A DNA stretch of 64,000 nt from Aureococcus anophagefferens (Eukaryota; Sar; Pelagophyceae; Pelagomonadales; Pelagomonadaceae). The notes under the pieces are model-generated. The model was not told where the DNA came from. It saw only the letters and a program-made list of their open reading frames with translations, and searched no databases. The DNA is taken from NCBI RefSeq assembly GCF_000186865.1, contig NW_008705586.1, positions 306,619 to 370,618 of the forward strand, read 5' to 3'. The position numbers were made by a program, and so were the translations under genes. This document shows positions 17,993 through 27,931 of this stretch, in pieces (position 1 is the first letter of the stretch; every line of letters begins with the position of its first letter).

Positions 17993-20900
17993 ATGTGCTG
18001 GCGAGCCGTTGTTACGGCCGCTGCATGCGCGCGCGCGAGCGCGCCGGAGCGCGTCGCCGTCGTCTTCGCGGGCCATCCGCGCACGTTCCTGAGCGACGCG
18101 CGCGTGCGCGAGAACGTGCGCGTCCGCGGCGTCGGCGCCCTCTGCGCGTCGGCGGCCTGCGAGGTCTTCGCGCTGGCGGCCTGCGTCGACGGGTCGCTCT
18201 TCGCGGGCCACGGGCGCGCCATCTTCCCCGTGGCCACCGCCGAGGCCGTCGCGACGGCGCTGCGGAGCTTCGAGCGGCGGCCGGCTGGCTCCGCCGGCAG
18301 CGTCGTCGTGCGCCGCGCGGAGGTGCTGCGCGCGCACCCGCCGCCCCTCGCCGCCCGCGGCGGCTGCGAGCAAAACGCGACGCGGCCGCGCTTCGAGTTC
18401 GGCTTCGAGCTCGCCGTCGCCGCGGGCGCGTGGCGGCTCGTTTCGGACGAGGAGGCGCGGTCCGGGAAGCGGTTCGACGCCGTCGTGCGCCACCGCTTCG
18501 ACGTCGTGTGGGTGCGCGACGCGCCGGACCTCGCGACGGTGCTCGGCGGCGGGACGGCGGAGGAGCACCGGTTGTCGCGGGTCGTCGTCGCGCCGCGGCA
18601 CCACTTCCCCGTCAACAACCACGTCGCGGTCATGGGCCGCGGCGCCGCGGACGCCTACTTCGAGGCGCCCCTCGACACCTGGGCGTCCTGCGGGAGCGCC
18701 TGGGGGCCGCCGCCGAAGGCGTTGGACAACCCCGAGGGCGTGCTGCTGCGGAGCCTGCTGGACGGCGGCGCGGCCCTGCGACGGTCTCCCCTCCACGCGA
18801 CGGTCTACCGCGGCGGCGGCGCCGAGTGCGCGCGGCTCAAGGCGTACCGGCGCGGCGACGGCCGCACGGTCGCCCAGGAGTGCCGCGTCTTGTTCGACGA
18901 GGCGGACCCCGCGGCGGCGCGGCCGGCCGAGCGCGCGGAGGCCCTGATCTACAGGTTCCACGACATGGCCGACGCGGACGGCAAGGACGTCGAGGGCGCC
19001 ATCACAACAACAAACTACGCGGGCGAGATCGCCGCGGCCTGCGACCGCGCCGTGCCCCGCGACGACGAGCTCTGCGCGATCCACGTGTCGGCCATCGGCG
19101 CGGCGATGGACGTGCTCCGCGAGGCGCGCGAGCTGCGGCTCATCATCTGGGAGACGTCCATGATCTCGTCGGCGCGCTTCGCGGACATCTTCCTGAGCCG
19201 GCGGGCCCACTGGGACGACTTCGTCGCGCGGCACCGCGCGTACCTGAACCTCGACGCGGAGAGCCTCCGGAAGGAGATCGACGACGAGAGAAAAAGGTTG
19301 CAGGACGACGACAAGTTCGCGCGGGAGGACGCCGGCAACGCGACCTGGGCGCCGGACGCGCCCTGCGCCGCGGCGCCCTTGGTGGTCCACGTGGGCCTCG
19401 CCCACGACCCGTCGAGGAACGTCGAGATCCGCATGCGCGCGCTCCGCGACATCGGCCGCGAGCTCCAGCGCGTCTGCAACTACGGCTCCCTCGGCGACGC
19501 GGACTGCGGCCGGCTGATCGACTACCAGAAGATGCGCTTCCGCCTGCTGCGCCCCGGCGGCGTCTGCGACGAGCGCTCGCCGCCGGCGCCGGCGGGGCTG
19601 CTGCCGAGCCCGAAGCTCGACCGCGAGTTCCGCTGCCCCCTCGACGGCCTCCTGCCGCCCGTGCCCGCGCCCCTCGTCGGCGACTGGGCGCCGCGCGTCC
19701 GGCGCTGGCGGCCGCCGCCGGGGGGCGTGCCCGCGCTGCTCGCGGCGGAGGTCACGGCGTACTGGCGGCGGCGCCGCGTGTCCGCGGCGGCGACGCGGCG
19801 CGCCGCGGATCTCGGCGCGGACTGCGTCCTCATCCAGGTGCTCAACCGCACGGTCTACGTCGAGGCCCCGCCGGAGAAGCTCGCCGCCTGGGACGCCATC
19901 TTGGACGGGACCAAGGCGCCGGGCGACTTCCGGCCGTGGCGCGAGCAGCGGCGCGTCGAGACCATCGGGCTGATCATGCAGGTCGCGGACGAGCTCGACG
20001 ACGTCGAGGTCGCCTTCTGCCCGTCGGACTGCGTCATGGACTCGGAGGACGCGGGCCACAACCGGTCGTTCTACGAGCACCACGGCGCAAGGGTCGGCGA
20101 GTCGCCCGCGCTCGGCCTCGTCGGCTGCCGCGGGTCGCAGCAGATCCCCTTCCCCGTCTTCACGAAGCGCTCCGACGATTTGGACGAGACGATCCAGGGC
20201 TGGGACGCCGTCGGGCCGGGCTACTTTGGCCGGGGGCGCCGGCGCCACGCGTGGGCGAGCCGCGACGCGCGCGCGATCTTCCGCGGCGGCGTGCTCGGCA
20301 AGAGCTGCTGGCGCGGGCCGGCGTCCTGTGGGTTGGGAAATCAATGAGACATCGTCACCGTCATGCTTGGTAGGCGCGGGCCGGGCCAGGGCCTCAACAG
20401 TAGCGACCTGGCCAAGTACGGCGACTGGCGGCTGTGCGGGTAGCGTGCGCGGCGTCTTTTTATCGCGCCGGGAACTCACTTTATACGGTAGGCGGCGCGC
20501 GCTCTTCGCGGCGGCGAACCGCCGGCCGGACAAGTTCGACGTCCACATGGACTTCGTGCCCCTGGGCGCCCAGGACGAGTACCGCTACGCCATCTACGCC
20601 GAGGGCCACTGCGGCTGGTCCGACCGGCTGCGCTTCATGCTCTTCATGGGGGCCGCGCTCTTCTTACAGGAGACGAACTGCCGCGAGTACTACGGCCTCA
20701 AGCTCGAGCCCTGGGTCCACTACGTGCCCCTGGACCACGACTTCCACGCGCTCGAGGCGGCCTACGACTGGGCCGCGGCGCACGAGGCCGACGTGCTCGC
20801 GATGGTCGACAACATGCACGCGTACGCGGAGCACGTCGTCTCCGCGGCCGCCGTCCGGGCCTACGCGGCCCACGTGCTGCGCCACCTCGGCGGGGCGCTC

Positions 20901-21035
20901 GACTACGCGCCGGCGCACCGGCCCCACGCGGTCCCCGCGGCGCCGTTCCACGCGGAGCGCCACCGCCTGCTCTGGGACAACATCCGGAGGCACGAGCGCG
21001 TCGTCATGGGCCGGAAGCCCATCGCGTACGGGTAA
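17993..21035 (+). CDS. Two-domain glycosyltransferase: WavE-like N-part, CAP10/GT90 C-part
   Basis: A three-exon model is needed: 17993-20331, 20374-20439, 20492-21035, giving 982 residues. The introns would be only 42 and 52 bases, both GT-AG and less GC-rich than the exons; without splicing there are in-frame stops. The N-terminal part (VAVVFAGHPRTF, RFDAVVRHRFDVVWV, NNHVAVMGRG) resembles WavE/DUF7796-type transferases. The C-terminal part reads as CAP10/GT90 (RAIFRGGVLG, SSDLAKYGDWRLC, RRPDKFDVHMDFVP, KLEPWVHYVPLDHD). GT90 enzymes transfer xylose or glucose in the Golgi or ER. The N-terminus is signal-like (MCWRAVVTAAACARA). If the introns are not real, the gene is broken. Confidence 0.6.
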
Positions 21036-21147
21036 TATGTGTGGTCGGCTTTGTCTCGGCGTCTGGCTAAGTTCACGGTATTACGGGGAGCGCGGATTTG
21101 GGACAGTTGCTTCCAGTCGCGGCGGGACGTTCCTCCGCCCGCGCCGC

Positions 21148-21555
21148 TCACGCCTCGACGGGCTCCTCCTTCTTCGTCTCGCCGCGGGACTCGAGAATGA
21201 GGGCGATGACGTTCTTCGAGAGGCGGCTCTTGTTGCGGGCCGCCCAGTTCTTGTGGTAGATGCCGCGGCGGGTCGCGCGATCGATGGCAGACGTCGTCTG
21301 GCGCGCGCACTCCTTGGCGAGGTCGGCGTCACCCGCCTCGATGGCTTCCTTCGTCTTGCGCGTCAAGGTGCGGACCTTGCTGCGCCAGGCCGCGTTGCGA
21401 ACGCGGTTGCGCTCGTTCGTCTTGATCCGCTTGAGCGCGCCGGCGTTGTTCGCCATCTGCAGGGGCTGGACCATCGTTCGTCGAGGAGTGGTGGGCAGGG
21501 GCGCGAAGGCGTACGCCGACGCGATGAAGGCGAGGAGAGCGAGGACGCGGGCCAT
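21148..21555 (-). CDS. rps20: Plastid ribosomal protein S20 (bS20c), nucleus-encoded
   Basis: 135 residues. The N-terminus is a signal peptide ending AYAFAP (MARVLALLAFIASAYAFAP), then a basic transit stretch, as in secondary red plastids. The mature part is helical and basic, with the S20 pattern: NNAGALKRIKTNERNRVRNAAWRSK, TKEAIEAGD, AIDRATRRGIYHKNWAARNKSRL. bS20 binds 16S rRNA in the small subunit. The ATG at 21555 is chosen because it begins the signal peptide; the frame continues upstream to 21666 with Arg-rich sequence. Confidence 0.9.
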   Translation of the reverse strand: MARVLALLAFIASAYAFAPLPTTPRRTMVQPLQMANNAGALKRIKTNERNRVRNAAWRSKVRTLTRKTKEAIEAGDADLAKECARQTTSAIDRATRRGIYHKNWAARNKSRLSKNVIALILESRGETKKEEPVEA

Positions 21556-22021
21556 GGTGTAACCTGCGGGGGCGACGGCGTCGGGGAGGCGCTCGGACGT
21601 CGGAGCGCGCGCGCGCGCGCGGCCCCACGGAGCGGCGACGAACAGATGATGACCGCGGCCCGCCAAGTCAGCAGCGGCCCGAATTCGGGTCCTAAGACCG
21701 TCGGCGGGAGCGCGACCGCCTCGGCAGGCGCGCAGAGCGCGTCGCGGACAAAACGCGGTCGCCGGAGCGCCGGAGGGCTAAACCGACCGCGCTTTTCACG
21801 CGCGATCACGTCCGCCGTCCACCCGCGAGGCTCCGCCACGCAAATCGACCCCTCTGACGCTCTCCCCGCGTGCTACGGACGCCGCTTCAGCACTTCGTCG
21901 CCCTTCCTTGTGCTTCAAGCGTCTCCGTCACGGCGCCGCTCGCTCGGCTTGCCCTCGCTTCGCGGCCGGCACACGATGGCTCAACAACTCGGTGCGTGCG
22001 CCAGCTAGGCCCAGCACCACC
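21556..22021. promoter_or_regulatory. Divergent interval, rps20 and KEA genes
   Basis: 466 bases, the longest divergent gap in the alternating block. It contains a (gc)n run at about 21607-21622 and no supported gene. Both neighbours are plastid proteins, so shared control is conceivable (inference). Confidence 0.35.
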
Positions 22022-24470
22022 ATGACAAGCTCAAAAAGAGCCGTCGCAACGATCGCAGCGCTGCTAATCACTCAATGCACAGCCTTCGCGCCACTACCAT
22101 CGCGCTGCGCCCCCGCGAGGCGCCCCGCGCCGCTCCGGTCCATCGACGCCGCACAAGCGCTCGCCGACGCGGCGCCGCACGCGGCGCCGACCCTCGCGGT
22201 CGCCGCGACCTACACGGAGGGCGTCATGAATTCGCTGGGCCAGGACTTCTTCACGCTCCTCGCCGCGTCCGTGTTCGTCGTGCCCATCTCGACGTACCTG
22301 AACGTGACGCCGGTGCTCGGCTTCCTCGCGGTCGGCTGCGCCATCGGGCCCTACGGGCTCGAGCTGTTCAGCAACACGGAGGCGGACCTGCGGCTCGGCG
22401 ACTTTGGGATCCTCTTCCTGCTCTTCAACGAGGGTTTGAATCTGTCGCCGGACCGGCTCAAAGCGCTCGGCGCGTTCTTCCGATTAGGCGCCGCGCAGCT
22501 CCTGCTCTCCGTCGCGACCTTCTTCTTCTTCTCCTTCTACCTGGGCCCCAAGATCCTGCCGGGCGTCGAGACGCTGCTCCCCCAGCTCGACGACACGATC
22601 TTGCAAGCGGTGCGCGCGACGCCCGTGGCGGCGTTCTGCGTCGCCGCGGCGGGCTCCCTGAGCTCGTCGGCCTTCGTGCTGCCCGTGCTCAAGGGCAAGG
22701 GCTGGGAGGACGAGCCCGAGGGCGTCGCGGCGCTGAGCATCCTTTTATTGCAGGACCTGGCCGTCGCGCCGCTCCTCGTGCTACTTCCCTTGGTCGCGGG
22801 GGCGGGCGCGTCGCCGGGCGTCGAGGGCCTCGAGCTCCTCGCCTTCAAGGCGACGATCGGCTTCGGCGGCGTGCTCGCTCTGGGGAACCAGGTGCTCAAG
22901 GTGGCCTTCGACCTCGTCGCGGAGGCCAGGTCCACGGAGACGTTCGTCGCGGCGACGTTGCTGGTCGCCGTGGGCATGGGCCGCCTCGCCGAGGCCGCGG
23001 GGCTCTCGGCGACGACGGGCGCCTTCGCCGCGGGCGTCCTCCTCGCGGGCAACCGCTACCGGGCGCAGATCGCCGCGGACATCAAGCCCTTCGAGGGCAT
23101 CCTGCTCGGCGTCTTCTTCATGACCGCGGGCGCGGGCCTCGACCCGCAATTGGTTCTCTCGGAGGCCCCGACGCTGGCCCTGGGCATCTTCGCCTTCCTC
23201 CTCGTCAAGGCCGCCGTGGTCTTCGCGGCGGGCCCGGCGCTGGGGCTCGACGTCTACCAGTCCGCGCGCGCGTCCGTGCTCCTGGCCGGCGGCGGCGAGT
23301 TCGCGTTCATCATCTTCACCTTGGCGGAGGATTTGGGCGTCCTGGAGCCGGAGACCGCCAAGCTCCTGGCGGCCTCCGTGATCCTCTCCATGTCTTTAAC
23401 ACCCATCCTCGGCGAGCTGGCGGACGTCGTCGGGCGGAACCCGGAACAAGGACGCGCGCGACGCGTCGTCCGAGGACCTGAAGACGCTCTTCGACCGGGT
23501 AGACGCGGACCAGTCGGGCACCATCGAGCTCGACGAGCTCCGCGTCTACGTCGCGCGCGCGGGGCTCCCCGCGGGCAAGGCGGACCGCGCCTTCGAGCTC
23601 CTCGACGCCGACGGCGACGGGAACATTACGCTAGAAGAGTGGGTCGGCGGCCTCGCGGAGTCCGCGGTGCGCGACCTGCTCCGGCCGGAACCCACGGACG
23701 GCGCGAACGCGGACGCCGTGCTCGTCTGCGGCTACGGGCTGCTGGGCAAGGCCGTCATGGCGCACCTGGAAACGGCCCAAACGCCCTGCGTCGCCATCGA
23801 CCTGGACCCGGGGCGCGTCGCGTCGGGCGTCCTCGAGGGCCGCAACGTCGTCTTCGGCGACGGCGCGAATTTGGACGTGCTGACGGCCGCGGGCGTGACG
23901 AAGCCCCGGGCCGTCGTCGTCGCCTACGCGGGCGCGTCGCGGCGCCTCGAGGCGACGACGCGGCTGCGCCGCTACTTCCCGGACGCGCCGATATTCGCGC
24001 GCGCGCGCGGCGCGGGCGACGGGCCCGACGCCGCGGGCCTCGCGACCGCGGGCGCGACCGCCGTCGTCGCGGAAGTCGCCGAGGCGTCGCTCCGCTTGGC
24101 GTCGCTCGTCGGCGTCGACGGCGCCGCCTACGACGCCGCGGCGGCGGCCGCGCGGGCGTCGACGACCGCGCTGCTCCCGCGTCAATCTGCGGCGTTCCGC
24201 GACCTCGCGGACAGCGTCGGCGCGACGGAGGCCGAGGTCGCCGCGTGCTACGAGACCTTCGCGGCCTTGGACGGCGACGGCGACGGCACGGTCACGCTCG
24301 ACGAGCTCGAGCGCGTGCTCCTGCGCGCGGCGACGGGGCCCGTCGACGAGGCGCGCGTCGCCGAGTGGGTCGACGACGCCGACGTCGACGGCGGCGGCGG
24401 CGTCGAGTTCCCCGAGTACGCGCGCGCGACGTTCGCCGCGAGGGGTGGTGGGGAAAGTAACGCGGGTTAG
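22022..24470 (+). CDS. KEA: Plastid KEA-type K+/H+ antiporter with RCK and EF-hand domains
   Basis: Targeting peptide ending TQCTAFAPLPSR, then a CPA2 antiporter domain of about 12 hydrophobic segments (LGFLAVGCAIGPYGLEL, LLLFNEGLNL, SSSAFVLPVLK, LSILLLQDLAVAP, GGGEFAFIIF). From about 23,450 the frame shifts by one base. The new frame gives two EF-hand loops (DADQSGTIELDE, DADGDGNITLEE), then an RCK/TrkA-N Rossmann domain (VLVCGYGLLGKAV), then a C-terminal EF-hand pair (DGDGDGTVTLDE and a degenerate second). KEA3 exchanges K+ for H+ at the thylakoid and tunes photoprotection; diatom KEA3 is reported to have an EF-hand. The frameshift in the run ccggaacaagg near 23,442-23,450 is either an assembly indel or a real lesion. 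Confidence 0.8.
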
Positions 24471-24490
24471 CTAGTGCGGGGGTCTCTTAC

Positions 24491-25915
24491 TCAGAAAGCG
24501 AAGGCGCTTCGGAATATGCTGCAGTCGTCGCGCGCATGCAGATATCGTCCCACTCGGGCAATGTTCGCATCGGCGCGGCTGTCGACATCGCTGAGATTGC
24601 CATAGAACTCGTCGAGGAATTCGTCCTCGGGGCAGGGAGGCAGCGCGTCGATCTCGACGTTAATCTCTGCAATGAGGGACCCGAGCTCCACGATGCGGGC
24701 GTCGACGCCCGCACAGATCCACTGCTCCGTGTGCGCGTGGAAGGCGAGTTGGAGCCCCGAGCCGACGAGTGGCAGCACGTTTTTCTTCACAGACTTCATC
24801 ATCGCAAGCTCTTGGTGCATTCTGTAGCAACGTGCTTCCACTTTCATGCCCGGATCTCGAAATTTGGCCAGCGCTGGATAGGTACCCGGTGTGTTGTGCA
24901 ATTCCAGGCGCGAGATACCGCCGAAGTTCCTCACGCATTGCCCTTTAAATATTCCTTCTTCACCCGTTCTTTCAGCCAGCTGAACGAAATGCAGGCGAAG
25001 CGTGCGTAGCGACGGCGGCGCGCTCTGGAGTATCGCTTCAATGCCGGCGGGGGCAAGAGCGATCTGCGTGAGGTCGAGGGACGTCACACGCGGCGACCGC
25101 GCGACGATCGATGAGAGATCAGGAGCGGTGAGTCGAAAGCAGTTGCGGAGCCCGAGGTGCTCGACGCGTCCGAGGTCGACGCCCTCGAACGTCGCCGCGG
25201 AGACGTGCAGTTGATGCGATAGCACGAGCGACTTGAGCCGCGGCATCCGCGACAGCACGCCGCGAATGCAGACGTCGAAGGCGGGCCGCTCCGACGATTT
25301 GAAGGCCCGTGAAGCCGCGAGGCTGATGTCGAAGGTCGAGACCTCCTCGTGCAATTCGACAAAGTCGCCGCCGGCGCATAAAGCGCTGCGCACGTCGCCG
25401 AACTCGAGGAAGTCTGCGATGGCCGCGCCCGCGTGGCCGACGATCTTGCCGAGCGCGCCGGCCGGCGCCGGCGGCTTCTTGGCCTTCTTCGGCGCGGGCG
25501 CCTTCTTGGCCTTCCGCTTCGGCGCACGCGCCTTCTTGGCAGGTTTCGCCGGCGCGGGCTCCGTCGCCGCCGGGTGCTCGTCCTCAAAGTAGCCCGTGAT
25601 GCCGCGCACGGTCGTGAAGACGCACCCCTCGACGGGGCCCTCGTAGGTCGCGCACGCGCGGGGACCCGTCGGCACCGGCGCCTTCTTGGCCGACTGCTTC
25701 GGCGCCGGCGCCTTCTTGGCCGCCTTGGCCGGCGCCGGCGCCTTCTTGGCCGACTGCTTCGGCGCCGGCGCCTTCTTGGCCGCCTTCTTCGGCGGCGGCG
25801 CCTTCTTGGCCGGCGGCGGCGCCTTGGCCGCGGCCGCGGGCTTCCTGGTCGACTTCTTTGGCGGCGCCTTCTTGGCTGGCGCCGGCGCCTTCTTCTTGCT
25901 CTTCGCCGGCGCCAT
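24491..25915 (-). CDS. Histone-H1-like tail fused to leucine-rich-repeat region
   Basis: 474 residues. Residues 1 to about 180 are an H1-like basic tail of Lys-Lys-Ala-Pro-Ala-Pro units, interrupted by a Cys-containing island ([17 protein letters not shown]) and a second Lys-rich run. Then comes an F-box-like helix ([19 protein letters not shown]) and leucine-rich repeats ([62 protein letters not shown]). The C-terminus ([17 protein letters not shown]) is helical. The distal part uses clearly less GC-biased codons than its neighbours. A nuclear role is inferred only from the tail. An upstream in-frame ATG at 26023 would add a hydrophobic leader. Confidence 0.6.
   Translation of the reverse strand: MAPAKSKKKAPAPAKKAPPKKSTRKPAAAAKAPPPAKKAPPPKKAAKKAPAPKQSAKKAPAPAKAAKKAPAPKQSAKKAPVPTGPRACATYEGPVEGCVFTTVRGITGYFEDEHPAATEPAPAKPAKKARAPKRKAKKAPAPKKAKKPPAPAGALGKIVGHAGAAIADFLEFGDVRSALCAGGDFVELHEEVSTFDISLAASRAFKSSERPAFDVCIRGVLSRMPRLKSLVLSHQLHVSAATFEGVDLGRVEHLGLRNCFRLTAPDLSSIVARSPRVTSLDLTQIALAPAGIEAILQSAPPSLRTLRLHFVQLAERTGEEGIFKGQCVRNFGGISRLELHNTPGTYPALAKFRDPGMKVEARCYRMHQELAMMKSVKKNVLPLVGSGLQLAFHAHTEQWICAGVDARIVELGSLIAEINVEIDALPPCPEDEFLDEFYGNLSDVDSRADANIARVGRYLHARDDCSIFRSAFAF
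25681..25830 (-). repeat. Imperfect tandem repeat coding the H1-like tail
   Basis: A unit of about 60 bases (ending 25740) recurs almost exactly in the next 60 bases. It encodes [24 protein letters not shown] sequence. More degenerate Lys-Ala-Pro units continue on both sides. Confidence 0.75.
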
Positions 25916-26157
25916 CGGCACGCAGCTCGAGACAAAAGCTCGCGCCCACCTCCTCGAGACCACTAGAGCTAGTGGGCAAACGAGCCAAAGCTTCCCCGCA
26001 CCCCTCGGATACGCTGCTAACACCGCGCGCTGATAACGATCACGCTGGTGGGCAGCGTCGCACCCTCGTCCTCGCCGTCGTCCTCGGACGCGCGCCGGGA
26101 GTCCGCCGCCGCCGCCGCCGCCGTCGTTATTAGAGGTTCGCCTCGTCGTCCGCCGCC

Positions 26158-27678
26158 ATGGCCGCCCAGGCGCGGTCGGCCCCGAAGATGCGGACGGCGA
26201 CGCTGACGACGCGCGAGGACACGCTGACGACCCTCGAGCGGCCGCGGCGGCCCATCGAGGAGATGGAGCAGCGCCGCGCCCAGGAGGCGAAGATCGAGGA
26301 CACGCAGAAGCGGAACGCGGAGGTCTTTAGTTCGACGCAGCGCGCGCTCTGGGAGCAGAAGACGTTCGGGGTCATCAAGAACCGCGTGCGGAACAACCGC
26401 ATCCGCGGCCTCAGCGACCAGCACGAGCGGGCGCTGACGGAGCGGCGGAACCGGTTGGCCTCCCTCTTAGCCGCCGACAGCGCGGAGTGGCGCCGCGAGG
26501 TCGAGATGTTCGGCGACACCATCGAGGTCCGGAAGCAGCGCCTCAGCGACCGCGCCTACGCTTTGGGCGAGCGCCGCGAGAAGGAGCGCCAGGCCAACGT
26601 CGACGAGTGCTTCCGGCGCCAGCGCCGCCTGGCCTGCGACGACGTCCGGTCCCGCGACAGCCAGGCCGTCTTGGAAATGGTCGCCGAGAGCCGCAAGGAC
26701 CAGATCCTCGAGAAGCAGCAGCGCCTCGAGGTGGAGGCGAAGGACGAGGAGGACTACGTCGTCAAGTGGCGCGCCCAATTGGAGGCCGCCGATAAAGTAG
26801 AAGCGGACAAGATCGCGTTCCAGATCTCGCGCCAGTTCGCCGTCAAGGACGTGCTCGACGAGCAGGTCAAGGACCTGCGCCGCCGCAAGGAGGCCTGCCA
26901 GGAGAAGCGCATGGACGACGCGAAGCGGGAATTAGAAGAGTGGAAGGTCGCCATGGACGCGGAGAAGAAAGCCGTCGCGGACGCGCGCGAGGACGCGCGG
27001 CGCCGCGGCGCGGACGTCGCGGGCTTCAACAACGTCTTCGACCGGCGGCGCGCCAAGGTCAAGGCCGAGACCATGGCCCACGACCTCACGCTCCTCGACT
27101 ACGCGCTCCGCTGCGAGAAGGCCGACGACGCCAAGGACGAGGCCAAGGTCGCGCACGAGAAGGAGATGGCGCTCCGCTACAAGTCCTATCTCGACGGCTT
27201 CGAGAAGGTCAAGGAGGTCGACGAGGCGCGCGTCAACGCGGACCGCCTCGTCATCGAGAACCGCATCTGGGAGGCCAAGGACAAGGAGCAGCGCGACCAG
27301 ATCGAGGCGCGCCTCTACTTGATGGCCCAGGTGGACCTCGGCCGCAAGCAGCAGATGGCGGACAAGGCCCAGGCCGCCATCGAGGAGCGCGCGGCCTACG
27401 GCGCGGAGATCCAGGCCATCCGCGACCAGCAGGAGGCCGCGAACCGCGACGAGGACCGGAAGCGCGATTTACGCCTCAGAGCCGCGCGCGCGAACCAGGC
27501 GGGCGTGCGCCAGCTCATGGTGTCCAACGCCAAGGCGCGGGCCGAGGCGAAGCAGGCCGAGTACCTCGAGGCGCGCCTCATGGACAAGGTCGAGATGGCC
27601 CACGCGAAGAGCGTCGCGAACGAGGGCGGCATCGTCAACACGCACCACCCCCTCCAGTCGACGAAGTGGTACACCTAG
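26158..27678 (+). CDS. CFAP53: Cilia- and flagella-associated protein 53 (CCDC11) homologue
   Basis: 506 residues, close to the family length of about 510, almost wholly charged coiled coil of the trichohyalin/plectin (TPH) kind. A diagnostic N-terminal block is ALTERRNRLASLLAADSAEW, followed by REVEMFGDTIEVRKQRLSDR and KERQANVDECFRRQRR; it lines up with the human block ERRNKLRELLALEENEY followed by KERQDFVAEKLDQQFRE. It ends in THHPLQSTKWYT. CFAP53 is an inner-lumen/docking protein of motile axonemes and basal bodies. Its presence argues for a flagellate stage or recent ancestry. Confidence 0.8.
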   Translation: MAAQARSAPKMRTATLTTREDTLTTLERPRRPIEEMEQRRAQEAKIEDTQKRNAEVFSSTQRALWEQKTFGVIKNRVRNNRIRGLSDQHERALTERRNRLASLLAADSAEWRREVEMFGDTIEVRKQRLSDRAYALGERREKERQANVDECFRRQRRLACDDVRSRDSQAVLEMVAESRKDQILEKQQRLEVEAKDEEDYVVKWRAQLEAADKVEADKIAFQISRQFAVKDVLDEQVKDLRRRKEACQEKRMDDAKRELEEWKVAMDAEKKAVADAREDARRRGADVAGFNNVFDRRRAKVKAETMAHDLTLLDYALRCEKADDAKDEAKVAHEKEMALRYKSYLDGFEKVKEVDEARVNADRLVIENRIWEAKDKEQRDQIEARLYLMAQVDLGRKQQMADKAQAAIEERAAYGAEIQAIRDQQEAANRDEDRKRDLRLRAARANQAGVRQLMVSNAKARAEAKQAEYLEARLMDKVEMAHAKSVANEGGIVNTHHPLQSTKWYT

Positions 27679-27931
27679 GCCGCGGCCCGCGCCGCCTCCC
27701 CGCCCGCCGACGAAGACCGAACCGCCCCCGCGCCGGAGCCCCCCCGCCTTCGGCCACCTTACGATCCTATTCACGACAAGCTTCACGACGACGGGACGGC
27801 ATCGGACTACGCCGGGACGACATCGCGTCGGTCGTGCCGTGCAACTCGCAAGAAGCTGCCGCTATTACCCCTTGAGTGCTCGAGTGCGCCGCCGGTGCCG
27901 TCGCGGGAGCCCACGCGCCGCCAGTGCCGTC

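Noticed and set aside
17750..20548. 932-residue minus-strand frame
   Set aside because: Antisense shadow of the GT90 gene. No recognised motif.
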